Of a stretch of 64,000 nt of DNA, positions 17,106 through 25,714 are shown piece after piece. Made by a program: the position numbers and the translations under genes. A model generated the notes under the pieces. The model was not told the DNA's origin. It made no database searches and worked only from the letters and a program-made list of their open reading frames with translations. The stretch covers positions 1,116,001-1,180,000 of the forward strand of contig NZ_CP082833.1 in assembly GCF_021278985.1 (NCBI RefSeq). The letters are read 5' to 3'. The first letter of the stretch is position 1. The number at the start of each line of letters is the position of its first letter. This DNA is from Citrobacter rodentium NBRC 105723 = DSM 16636 (lineage in GTDB: Bacteria > Pseudomonadota > Gammaproteobacteria > Enterobacterales > Enterobacteriaceae).

Positions 17106-17921
17106 TCACGAATTGACATGGACTTTGCAGTAGCGTCGTTTCCAGACTGCGGGCGTCAGACCGGTGTGTTTACGAAAGATTTGCCGAAAATAACCAACAT
17201 CGTTAAAACCGCACAGTTCCGCTACCTCTTTTAATGAACGCGCGTCGCTAATCAATAACTTTTCCGCCTCCCGGACGCGTTGACGATGAATGGCTTCCGT
17301 TAGCGTTAAATGAAAAACCCGCCGATAAACGCGGCCAAGATAATCCGCATTACAGTGTAATTCTCCGGCAAGAATAGCGGTGGAGAGCGGGCGGTGATAT
17401 TGCGTGCGGATCAACTGCCGGGCTTTCCACGCCAGTGAAACTCCGGCTTCTTCCGCGCTTTCCGCCTGCCGGGCAGGCTGAGTCATCTGCTGTAATATCA
17501 GCAATACAATAAATTCCAGCGCCGGGCTGCGCTGCAATTTTTCCTGCTCAATCATAAACTGGCGAAACAGGGCGATCAGCGCCTGCGGATCGGCGACGCG
17601 GGTATGCTGTGGCACCGAAAGATGCATCAGCCAGCGCGGATCGTTATCCGGCGCTTTGACTTCAAAATGCAGCCAGTAAAAGCGTAAGTCGGCAGGAAAA
17701 TCATCAACGCCGACATGACGACGTTGCGGCCAGAGCAGCAAACTTTCCCCCGCTTCCACATAAAAAACCTGCTCTTCTTCCTGAATTGCGAGCCTGCCCT
17801 TTTCAACAAAAATAATTTCCCATGACGATAACGTCCTTGCCGGATGACGACCAACGCCCCGGGAAATGAAGAGTCCACCGTTCTGTACTTTAATCGGAAG
17901 CGTCATGGATAATTCAAGCAT
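17106..17921 (-). CDS. AraC-family transcriptional regulator of the GH127 locus
   Basis: 271 residues. The N-terminal cupin-like sensor (about 1-130) includes the AraC-type GRHPARTLSSWEIIFVEKGRLAIQEE and FYVEAGESLLLWPQRRHVG. The C-terminal domain holds two helix-turn-helices (AILAGELHCNADYLGRVYRRVF and LKEVAELCGFNDVGYFRQIFRKHTGLTP). It is divergent from the sugar transporter and GH127 genes, so it is the likely sugar-responsive activator of that pair; this is inferred from position. ATG 17906 is an alternative start. Confidence 0.82.
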   Translation of the reverse strand: MLELSMTLPIKVQNGGLFISRGVGRHPARTLSSWEIIFVEKGRLAIQEEEQVFYVEAGESLLLWPQRRHVGVDDFPADLRFYWLHFEVKAPDNDPRWLMHLSVPQHTRVADPQALIALFRQFMIEQEKLQRSPALEFIVLLILQQMTQPARQAESAEEAGVSLAWKARQLIRTQYHRPLSTAILAGELHCNADYLGRVYRRVFHLTLTEAIHRQRVREAEKLLISDARSLKEVAELCGFNDVGYFRQIFRKHTGLTPAVWKRRYCKVHVNS

Positions 17922-18154
17922 AGATATGGAATTTCCCGCTTATCAGGCTGATATTTTTTATATTACCTTTTGATTATTAATTAAAAATAGCAAAGCCACC
18001 GGATCTGTCTCACACTTTTGCGTATGAGTCGGAATCCTCATCTTTTTTTACTCTTTCGTTGCCTTGTTGCAGCCCTGCTTCCAGGCAGAATTAAACAGGT
18101 CATCAGTCATAAAAAATAATCACTGCCCGAAACCTCATTTAGCGAGGAATAACT
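17922..18154. promoter_or_regulatory. Divergent promoter region of the AraC/GPH/GH127 locus
   Basis: These 233 bp separate the two divergent units and must hold both promoters and the regulator's sites. TTTTTATATTACC at about 17953 and T-rich tracts near 18040 are visible, but I cannot identify a convincing operator repeat by eye. Confidence 0.4.
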
Positions 18155-19555
18155 ATGACCTCTACACCGATTACCCGTGATGAACTCGCACAGAGCCGCA
18201 TCCACGATGCGCTCACCGTGCGCGAGAAAATTGGCTACGGCCTGGGTGACGCAGGCGGCACCGTCATCACCTGCCTGATCATGAATTTTCTTACCTTTTT
18301 CTATACCGACGTGTTCGGTCTGACGCCTGCGTTAGTCGGCACGCTATTTATTGCCCTGCGTGTATTTGATGCTATTTCCGACCCGATAATGGGCGTCATT
18401 GCCGACCATACACAAAGCCGCTGGGGACGCTTCCGCCCCTGGCAACTGTGGGTGGCGATTCCGATTGGCGTTATCGGCGTACTGACGTTTACCGTACCGG
18501 ACGCGGGAATGGGCGTCAAAATCGCCTGGGCGTTTGGTACTTATCTGCTGCTCTCCGTCGGTTATACCGCCATCAACGTTCCCTATTGCGCGCTGATCAA
18601 TACCATGACGACACGGCATAACGAGGTCATCTCCTGCCAGTCCTGGCGCTTTGTACTGTGCGGCGTGGCAGGTTTTCTCGTCTCGGTCGGATTACCGTGG
18701 ATGGTTGATGTCTTTGGTAAAGGCAACGCCGCATTAGGTTATCAGTCTGGCGTCGGCGTACTGTGCGCCGTGGCGGTCGTCATGTTTCTGTGCTGTTTCT
18801 TCTGGGTACGCGAACGCGTGCCGCTTGAGATGATGGGAAAATTTACCCTACGCGAACATCTGGCCGGGCTGCGCAAAAACGATCAGCTGCTGCTAATGCT
18901 GCTGATGTCGTTCCTGCTTATCAACGTCTTTAATATTCGCGGCGGCGGCTATATGTATTTCATCACCTACGTGCTGGAAGGGAGCACCGCCTATACTTCC
19001 CTGTTCTTCACAATGGTGACCTTCGCCTCCATTATCGGCTCGGTGATTGTGAATCCGTTGACCCGCCGCGTTGACACCGTGAAGCTTTACTCGATCACCA
19101 ACCTTGTCCTGGCGGCGCTGGCGGTGCTGATGTGGTTTTTACCCACCGGTCCGGCGTACCAGACGCTGTGGCTGGCGATTATCCTCGGCAACGGCATTAT
19201 TCTCGGCTTCACTCTGCCGCTGCACTTCTCGCTGATGGCATTCGCCGATGACTATGGCGAGTGGAAAACCGGCGTGCGCTCATCCGGCATGAACTTCGCC
19301 TTTAACCTGTTTTTCATCAAACTGGCCTGGGCCTCCAGCGCCGGGATCATTAGCCTGCTGTTTATTTTTGTCGCCTACCAGCCCGGCGCAGAAAACCAGA
19401 CGGCGCAGTCGCTCGGCGGCATTACCGCAATGGAAACCCTGTTGCCAGCCCTGTTCCATCTGCTGCTGGCGTTGTCGATTCGTTTTTGCAAACTCAGTAA
19501 CCCAATGATGGCGCGTATTGCTACCGACCTGCGCCAGCGTCATGTTCAGTCATAA
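18155..19555 (+). CDS. GPH-family sugar:cation symporter
   Basis: 466 residues with about 12 transmembrane helices. KIGYGLGDAGGTVITCLIMNFLTFFYTDVFG near the N-terminus and FDAISDPIMGVIADHTQSRWGRFRPW are the hallmark motifs of the glycoside-pentoside-hexuronide family (MelB, YicJ, XynT). It should import a glycoside or oligosaccharide with Na+ or H+. It is followed 10 bp later by the GH127 gene, so the cargo is probably an arabinofuranoside; this is inferred. SD GAGGAA precedes the ATG. Confidence 0.88.
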   Translation: MTSTPITRDELAQSRIHDALTVREKIGYGLGDAGGTVITCLIMNFLTFFYTDVFGLTPALVGTLFIALRVFDAISDPIMGVIADHTQSRWGRFRPWQLWVAIPIGVIGVLTFTVPDAGMGVKIAWAFGTYLLLSVGYTAINVPYCALINTMTTRHNEVISCQSWRFVLCGVAGFLVSVGLPWMVDVFGKGNAALGYQSGVGVLCAVAVVMFLCCFFWVRERVPLEMMGKFTLREHLAGLRKNDQLLLMLLMSFLLINVFNIRGGGYMYFITYVLEGSTAYTSLFFTMVTFASIIGSVIVNPLTRRVDTVKLYSITNLVLAALAVLMWFLPTGPAYQTLWLAIILGNGIILGFTLPLHFSLMAFADDYGEWKTGVRSSGMNFAFNLFFIKLAWASSAGIISLLFIFVAYQPGAENQTAQSLGGITAMETLLPALFHLLLALSIRFCKLSNPMMARIATDLRQRHVQS

Positions 19556-19565
19556 GGAGCACATC

Positions 19566-21521
19566 ATGAACGTACCGGAAGTCGACCTGCATAAATTGAC
19601 GGTCAGCGATCCGTTCCTCGGACAATATCAGCGCCTGGTTCGGGACGTAGTGATCCCTTATCAATGGGATGCCCTCAACGACCGTGTTCCGGAGGCCGAT
19701 CCCAGCCATGCGATTGAAAATTTCCGCATCGCGGCGGGACGCCAGTCCGGCGAATTTTACGGAATGGTCTTTCAGGACAGCGATGTCGCTAAGTGGCTGG
19801 AGGCCGTCGCCTGGTCACTGTGCCAGAAGCCGGACCCGACGCTGGAAAAAACTGCCGATGAGGTGATTGAACTGATAGCCGCTGCCCAGTGTGAGGATGG
19901 CTATCTCAACACTTATTTCACCGTCAAAGCGCCGCAGGAGCGCTGGACCAATCTGGCGGAGTGTCATGAGCTTTACTGCGCCGGGCATATGATTGAAGCA
20001 GGGGTGGCATTTTTTCAGGCCACCGGCAAACGTCGCCTGCTGGAGATTGTTTGTCGCCTCGCGGATCATATCGACAGCGTTTTTGGTCCCGGCGAAAATC
20101 AGCTGCACGGCTATCCTGGGCATCCGGAAATCGAGCTGGCGCTGATGCGGCTGTATGAAGTGACGGAGCAACCGCGTTATCTGGCGCTGGCGAACTATTT
20201 TGTTGAACAACGCGGAACGCAGCCGCATTTCTACGATCAGGAGTATGAAAAGCGCGGAAAGACCTCGTACTGGCATACCTATGGTCCGGCGTGGATGGTA
20301 AAAGATAAAGCCTACAGCCAGGCGCACCAGCCGCTTGCAGAACAGCAAACGGCGATCGGTCACGCGGTGCGCTTTGTCTATCTGATGACCGGCGTGGCGC
20401 ATCTGGCGCGGCTGAACAACGACGAAAGCAAACGCCAGGATTGCCTGCGCCTGTGGCGAAATATGGCCCAGCGCCAGTTGTATATCACCGGCGGGATCGG
20501 CTCACAAAGCAGCGGCGAAGCCTTCAGCAGCGATTACGATCTGCCGAACGATACCGTGTATGCCGAAAGCTGCGCCTCTGTCGGCCTGATGATGTTCGCC
20601 CGGCGGATGCTCGAGATGGAGGCCGACAGCCAGTACGCCGACGTGATGGAGCGCGCATTGTATAACACCGTCCTCGGCGGCATGGCGCTCGATGGAAAAC
20701 ACTTCTTCTACGTTAACCCGCTGGAAGTGCATCCGAAGTCGCTGTCCTTTAATCATATTTACGACCACGTGAAGCCCGTGCGCCAGCGTTGGTTTGGCTG
20801 TGCCTGCTGTCCGCCAAACATCGCCCGCGTGCTGACGTCTATCGGCCATTACATCTATACGCCACGCCCGGAAGCGCTGTATATCAACCTCTATGTGGGT
20901 AACAGCATGGAATTGCCGCTGGCTGGCGGCACGCTCAGACTGCGTATCAGCGGCGATTATCCGTGGCATGAGCAGGTAACGATCGCTGTCGACTCTCCGC
21001 AGAGCATTCATCATACGCTGGCGCTGCGTCTGCCGGACTGGTGTCCGCAGGCGAAAGTGGCGCTAAATGGAGAGGAGGTCGCGCAGGACATCCGGAAGGG
21101 TTATATCCATATTACCCGCAGCTGGCAGGAGGGCGATACGCTCAGGCTGACGCTGCCAATGCCCGTACGCCGGGTGTACGGCAACCCGCTGGTGCGCCAC
21201 GTCGCTGGGAAAGTCGCCCTGCAACGAGGACCGCTGGTTTATTGTCTTGAGCAGGCCGACAACGGCGAGGATCTGCATAATCTGTGGTTACCGAAGGAGA
21301 GCGCTTTACGGGTATTTGAAGGTAAGGGGCTTTTTGCGCATAAGATGTTGATACAGGCTGAAGGGATGAAGCAGACTGCGCCTGACGCCGGACAACGCGC
21401 GCTGTGGCATTTCGATAACGCGCCTGGCGACTGGCAGCCACATACGCTGACCTTTATTCCCTGGTTCAGCTGGGCCAACCGGGGCGAAGGCGAAATGCGC
21501 ATCTGGGTTAACGAGCGATAG
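19566..21521 (+). CDS. GH127-family glycoside hydrolase (putative beta-L-arabinofuranosidase)
   Basis: 651 residues from ATG 19566 (AAGGAG eight bases upstream). No signal peptide, so it is cytoplasmic. It matches the GH127/DUF1680 fold, an (alpha/alpha)6 barrel followed by beta domains. The zinc and catalytic residues known from Bifidobacterium HypBA1 (Glu338, Cys340, Cys417, Cys418, acid/base Glu322) have counterparts here at Glu334, Cys336 (YAESCAS), Cys414 and Cys415 (CACCPPN), and Glu318 (SSGEAF). It would release L-arabinose from beta-L-arabinofuranosides imported by the adjacent GPH permease. The exact substrate cannot be read from sequence. Confidence 0.88.
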   Translation: MNVPEVDLHKLTVSDPFLGQYQRLVRDVVIPYQWDALNDRVPEADPSHAIENFRIAAGRQSGEFYGMVFQDSDVAKWLEAVAWSLCQKPDPTLEKTADEVIELIAAAQCEDGYLNTYFTVKAPQERWTNLAECHELYCAGHMIEAGVAFFQATGKRRLLEIVCRLADHIDSVFGPGENQLHGYPGHPEIELALMRLYEVTEQPRYLALANYFVEQRGTQPHFYDQEYEKRGKTSYWHTYGPAWMVKDKAYSQAHQPLAEQQTAIGHAVRFVYLMTGVAHLARLNNDESKRQDCLRLWRNMAQRQLYITGGIGSQSSGEAFSSDYDLPNDTVYAESCASVGLMMFARRMLEMEADSQYADVMERALYNTVLGGMALDGKHFFYVNPLEVHPKSLSFNHIYDHVKPVRQRWFGCACCPPNIARVLTSIGHYIYTPRPEALYINLYVGNSMELPLAGGTLRLRISGDYPWHEQVTIAVDSPQSIHHTLALRLPDWCPQAKVALNGEEVAQDIRKGYIHITRSWQEGDTLRLTLPMPVRRVYGNPLVRHVAGKVALQRGPLVYCLEQADNGEDLHNLWLPKESALRVFEGKGLFAHKMLIQAEGMKQTAPDAGQRALWHFDNAPGDWQPHTLTFIPWFSWANRGEGEMRIWVNER

Positions 21522-21545
21522 TCGCGCGGCGCCAGGTTGTTGGAA

Positions 21546-21664
21546 AGCGGAGTTGCCGGATGGCGGCTTCGCCTTATCCGGCCTACGGGATATGCAGGCC
21601 CGGTAAGCGTAGCGCCATCAGGCAAAAAAGCGTAGGCCCGATAAGCGCAGCGCCATCGGGCAAA
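21546..21664. repeat. BIME (multiple REP units) between GH127 gene and aldB
   Basis: Three or more PU units in alternating orientation: GCCGGATGGCGGCTTCGCC with its complement-type partner TTATCCGGCCTACG, then GCCCGGTAAGCGTAGCGCC and GCCCGATAAGCGCAGCGCC with ATCGGGC. They lie in a convergent gap, typical for a BIME. Confidence 0.85.
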
Positions 21665-21673
21665 GATGGTCAG

Positions 21674-23212
21674 TTAAAACAACCCCAACGGTTTATCGGA
21701 GTAGCTCACCAGCAGGCACTTGGTCTGCTGATAGTGTTCCAGCATCATTTTGTGAGTTTCACGGCCAATCCCCGACTGCTTATAGCCGCCAAACGCCGCA
21801 TGGGCGGGATAGGCGTGATAGCAGTTGGTCCAGACGCGTCCGGCCTGAATACCGCGCCCCATCTTATACGCCAGGTTGCCGTTACGGCTCCAGACGCCAG
21901 CGCCCAGACCATACTGCGTATCGTTGGCAAGCTCCAGCGCGTCATCCATCGTCTTAAAGGTGGTCACCGCCAGCACCGGACCAAAAATTTCCTCCTGGAA
22001 AACGCGCATATTATTTTGCCCAAACAGGATGGTGGGTTCGAGGTAATAGCCGTCTTTCAGTTCGCCGTCCAGTTGTTTACGCCGTCCGCCGGTGAGGATA
22101 TCCGCCCCCTCTTTCTTACCGATGTCGATATAATTGAGGATGGTTTCCATCTGCCCCTGAGAAACCTGCGCGCCCATCTGCGTCATGCTGTCGAGCGGGT
22201 TACCGCTGCGGATGCTTTCCACCCGGCGAATCGCGCGCTCCATAAAGCGTTCGTAAATGGACTCCTGCACCAACGCGCGGCTCGGGCAGGTACAGACCTC
22301 GCCCTGGTTAAAAGCAAACAGAGCGAAGCCCTCCAGCGCCTTGTCGAAAAAGGCATCCTCTTCATCCATCACGTCGGCAAAGAAAATATTCGGCGACTTG
22401 CCGCCCAGTTCCAGCGTGACCGGAATGATATTTTGCGTGGCGTACTGCATAATCTGCTGACCTACTTCCGTCGAACCGGTGAAGGCGACTTTCGCAATAC
22501 GTTTAGAGGTCGCCAGATACTCGCCGATTTCGCCCCCCGCGCCGTTTACCACGTTTACCACGCCCGGCGGCAACAGATCGCCAATCACCTCCATTAACAA
22601 CAGCACCGAGAGCGGCGTCAGGCGCGCAGGTTTGAGTATGACGCAGTTTCCCGCCGCCAGCGCTGGCGCTAACTTCCAGCTCGCCATCAGCAGCGGAAAG
22701 TTCCACGGGATAATTTGCCCTACCACGCCGAGCGGTTCATGGAAATGATAGGCCACGGTTTCGCTGTCCACTTCGCTGATCCCGCCCTCCTGGGCGCGGA
22801 TACAGGAGGCAAAATAGCGAAAATGGTCGATAGCCAGCGGCACGTCGGCAGCGCTGGTTTCACGCACCGGTTTACCGTTGTCCCAGGTTTCCGCCGTGGC
22901 CAGCAGCTCCAGGTTTTGCTCCATCCGGTCGGCAATTTTAAACAACATGGCGGCGCGATCCTGCACGGAAGTACGCGCCCACTTATCTTTCGCCTTATGG
23001 GCCGCATCAAGCGCCAGGTCGATATCTCTTTTGCCGGAGGACGCCACTTCGCATAACGGCTGCCCGGTGACGGGCGTGAGATTCTGATAATACTCACCGT
23101 CAGCCGGAGGAACCCAGTCGCCGCCGATGAAATTGTCGTAACGGGCTTTCAGCTTTAGCGGAAAACCATACTCGCCGGGCTGAATGCGTGTTGAAGGGGG
23201 ATTATTAGTCAT
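21674..23212 (-). CDS. aldB: Aldehyde dehydrogenase AldB
   Basis: 512 residues from ATG 23212 (MTNNPPSTRIQPGEYGFPLK); another ATG directly precedes it and both are served by AAGGAG. It is an NAD(P)-dependent aldehyde dehydrogenase that oxidises acetaldehyde and related aldehydes. The catalytic Cys lies in FNQGEVCTCPSRALVQE (about 302) and the general base Glu in TLELGGKSPNIFF (about 268). NAD-binding motif IIPWNFPLLM is present. Very close to E. coli AldB over its whole length. In E. coli it is stationary-phase induced and controlled by RpoS, Crp and Fis. Confidence 0.97.
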   Translation of the reverse strand: MTNNPPSTRIQPGEYGFPLKLKARYDNFIGGDWVPPADGEYYQNLTPVTGQPLCEVASSGKRDIDLALDAAHKAKDKWARTSVQDRAAMLFKIADRMEQNLELLATAETWDNGKPVRETSAADVPLAIDHFRYFASCIRAQEGGISEVDSETVAYHFHEPLGVVGQIIPWNFPLLMASWKLAPALAAGNCVILKPARLTPLSVLLLMEVIGDLLPPGVVNVVNGAGGEIGEYLATSKRIAKVAFTGSTEVGQQIMQYATQNIIPVTLELGGKSPNIFFADVMDEEDAFFDKALEGFALFAFNQGEVCTCPSRALVQESIYERFMERAIRRVESIRSGNPLDSMTQMGAQVSQGQMETILNYIDIGKKEGADILTGGRRKQLDGELKDGYYLEPTILFGQNNMRVFQEEIFGPVLAVTTFKTMDDALELANDTQYGLGAGVWSRNGNLAYKMGRGIQAGRVWTNCYHAYPAHAAFGGYKQSGIGRETHKMMLEHYQQTKCLLVSYSDKPLGLF

Positions 23213-23377
23213 CATCGTCTCCTTGCTGCGGGTGTATAACAAAGGTAGACGCCACTGGCGATTTTCTCGCCAGCCGTTGACTACTTTACGAGCAGTATCA
23301 CGGATTACCTTACTTTACGTTCCGTTTTTGCCGCTGAGCCATACTTATAAACTCTGAGTCTGGTGAGGATAAATAAT

Positions 23378-24259
23378 ATGCAGCTTTTTATCGGCTTCGA
23401 CGTGGGCGGCACCCATATTAAACACGGCGTCATAGATGAAAACGGCAACGAACTGACGTCGGGTGAATTCGACACGCCGGACGATAAACAGAGCTTCAAA
23501 GAGCAGTGGAAAGCGGTGGTTGACGCGTGCCGGAAAGAGCACGAAATCGTTGCCATCGGCGTGAGCTTTCCCGGACATATCAATACCCATACCGGCCAGG
23601 CGGCAAAGGCGGGCGCGCTCGATTATCTGGATGACGTGAACCTTTGCGAACTGTTTGCTGAACTGACCGATCTGCCCGTCACGGCGGAAAACGACGCTAA
23701 CTGCGCGGCGCTGGGCGAGCGCTGGCGCGGTGCCGGACGGGACTATGAAAGCTTTGTCTGCATCACCATCGGCACCGGCATTGGAGGCGGCATCGTGATG
23801 GATGGCGAACTCTATCGCGGTTCGCACTACCGGGCGGGCGAATTTGGCGTTATTCCGGTGGGAAATAACGGCGAGTATATGCATGAAGTCGCCTCGGCCA
23901 GCGGCCTGATGAAAGCATGCCGCCGGGCGCTGGCGCTGCCGGAAAATGAGATGCCCGGCGGTGAAGAACTGTTTGCGCGCATGGAAAGCGACGTTCATTT
24001 GCGTGAAGCAATAGAAGAATGGGCGCATTTCCTGGCACGCGGCGTTTACAGCGTAATTTCGATGTTCGATCCGCAGGCGGTACTGATTGGCGGCGGCATC
24101 AGCGAGCAGAAGAAGATCTATGCCCTGATGGATAAATATTTGCAGCGATTCGAGGAGTGGGAGGCGTTAAAGGTGCCGATTTTGCCCTGTGAGCTGGGTA
24201 ACCAGGCGGGCAGGCTGGGCGCAGTCTGGCTGGCGAAGCAGAAGCTTGCGCGCGGTTAA
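23378..24259 (+). CDS. ROK-family sugar kinase without zinc motif
   Basis: 293 residues from ATG 23378 (GAGG upstream); a GTG at 23363 is less likely. Phosphate loop FIGFDVGGTHIKHGVIDENG and DANCAALGERWRGAGRDYESFVCITIGTGIGGGIV fit the ROK family, including the catalytic-type Asp in ENDAN. RAGEFGVIPVG aligns with the ExGH region but lacks the His. The CxCGxxGC zinc motif of glucokinase/NagK/Mlc-type ROK proteins is absent. The substrate is unknown. It is divergent from aldB and convergent with yiaY. E. coli K-12 has no gene here. Confidence 0.83.
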   Translation: MQLFIGFDVGGTHIKHGVIDENGNELTSGEFDTPDDKQSFKEQWKAVVDACRKEHEIVAIGVSFPGHINTHTGQAAKAGALDYLDDVNLCELFAELTDLPVTAENDANCAALGERWRGAGRDYESFVCITIGTGIGGGIVMDGELYRGSHYRAGEFGVIPVGNNGEYMHEVASASGLMKACRRALALPENEMPGGEELFARMESDVHLREAIEEWAHFLARGVYSVISMFDPQAVLIGGGISEQKKIYALMDKYLQRFEEWEALKVPILPCELGNQAGRLGAVWLAKQKLARG

Positions 24260-24368
24260 TTTGCCGGATGGCGGCTACGCCTTATCCGGCCTACGAACCG
24301 CAGGCCAGATATGCGAAACGCCACGGGCACCGGATGGCGACAGACCGTAGGCCCGGTAAGCGAAGGGC
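24259..24368. repeat. BIME between the ROK kinase gene and yiaY
   Basis: GCCGGATGGCGGCTACGCCTTATCCGGC is a complete PU hairpin, followed by CACCGGATGGCGACAGACCGTAGGCCCGGTAAGCG. It lies in the convergent gap and is similar in sequence to the BIME after the GH127 gene. Confidence 0.85.
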
Positions 24369-24375
24369 AGGAACG

Positions 24376-25527
24376 TTACATCGCGGCGTGATAAATCGCC
24401 ATGATTTCCTCATGGCTCGCCTGGATCGGGTTGGTCAGACCGCAGGCATCTTTCAGCGCATTAGTCGCCAGCAACGGAATATCCTCTTCTTTTACGCCGA
24501 GATCGCGCAGACCCGCAGGAATATTTACCTGCTGCGCCAGGTTACGAATAGCCTCGATGCAGGCCGTTGCTCCTTCGGTTTCGCCCATCTCCGCGACGTT
24601 AACGCCCATCGCCGCCGCACAGTCGCGCAGACGAGCCGCCGCCACCTGGCTGTTGAACACCTGAACATGCGGCAGCAACACCGCGTTGCACACGCCGTGC
24701 GGCAGGTTGTAGAAACCGCCAAGCTGGTGCGCCATCGCGTGAACGTAACCCAGGGAAGCGTTGTTGAAAGCCATCCCCGCCAGGAACTGCGCATAGGCCA
24801 TCGCTTCACGCGCCTGCATGTTGCTACCGTCTTCCACCGCGACGGTCAGGTTTTCGGCGATCATAGTCATGGCCTTCAGGGCGCAGGCGTCGGTGATCGG
24901 CGTCGCCGCCACGGAGACATAGGCTTCAATCGCGTGGGTAAGCGCATCCATCCCCGTCGCCGCAGTCAGCGATTTCGGCATCCCAACCATCAGCGAAGCG
25001 TCGTTGACGGAAAGCAGCGGGGTCACGTGTTTATCAACAATCGCCATTTTGATGTGGCGTTTAACGTCGGTGATAATACAGAAGCGGGTCATTTCCGAAG
25101 CAGTTCCCGCAGTAGTGTTAATGGCGATCATCGGCAGCTGCGGTTTCGCAGAGCGATCGACGCCCTCATAGTCGCGAATATCGCCGCCGTTTGCCGCCAC
25201 CAGCGCAATGCCTTTCGCACAATCGTGAGGCGAACCGCCGCCCAGCGAAATCACGCTGTCGCATTTATTTTCCTTCAGAAGCTGAAGGCCTTCGACCACA
25301 TTTTCGGTGGTGGGGTTTGGCTGCGTACCATCATAAATCACGCTGAAAATATCGCGTTCCTGCAACGCTTTCTGAATGTCGCCCGCCATACCCAGCTGGC
25401 TCAGCATACTGTCCGTCACAATTAAGGTCCGACGAAAACCATATTCCGCCATGGTATCCATAGCGTCTTTCAGTGAACCGGAACCAATAATATTGACGGA
25501 AGGAATAAAAAATGTAGAAGCAGCCAT
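24376..25527 (-). CDS. yiaY: Iron-dependent alcohol dehydrogenase YiaY
   Basis: 383 residues from ATG 25527 (MAASTFFIPSVNIIGSGSL). It is a group III (Fe) alcohol dehydrogenase like L-1,2-propanediol oxidoreductase FucO. GGGSPHDCAKGIA is the NAD-binding motif, and the metal ligands lie in the helices MDALTHAIEAYVS and MAHQLGGFYNLPHGVCNAVLLPH. It is proposed to reduce or oxidise short-chain alcohols/aldehydes; the true substrate is not established. E. coli has yiaY next to aldB, and here a ROK gene has been placed between them. Confidence 0.93.
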   Translation of the reverse strand: MAASTFFIPSVNIIGSGSLKDAMDTMAEYGFRRTLIVTDSMLSQLGMAGDIQKALQERDIFSVIYDGTQPNPTTENVVEGLQLLKENKCDSVISLGGGSPHDCAKGIALVAANGGDIRDYEGVDRSAKPQLPMIAINTTAGTASEMTRFCIITDVKRHIKMAIVDKHVTPLLSVNDASLMVGMPKSLTAATGMDALTHAIEAYVSVAATPITDACALKAMTMIAENLTVAVEDGSNMQAREAMAYAQFLAGMAFNNASLGYVHAMAHQLGGFYNLPHGVCNAVLLPHVQVFNSQVAAARLRDCAAAMGVNVAEMGETEGATACIEAIRNLAQQVNIPAGLRDLGVKEEDIPLLATNALKDACGLTNPIQASHEEIMAIYHAAM

Positions 25528-25714
25528 ATGCTTAATCCTTAAATAACCCAAAAGGAGTAGCAGCATACGAATGAATGATTAGAAAAAATATGATCACGGT
25601 TGTTATTTACTACATCTGAACAATAAAAGAGCACATCAGGCCAATATTTTCTGTTCTCATTTGCGAATCGATGTATATATTGTGTTAATACATGTCTGGT
25701 TTAAATAAATTGTA

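Noticed and set aside
21560..22597. 345-codon frame starting in a BIME and running antisense to aldB
   Set aside because: The start lies in REP sequence and the rest is the complement of aldB; no protein family recognised.
24268..25425. 385-codon frame antisense to yiaY
   Set aside because: Begins in the BIME, His/Arg-rich shadow composition, no domain features.
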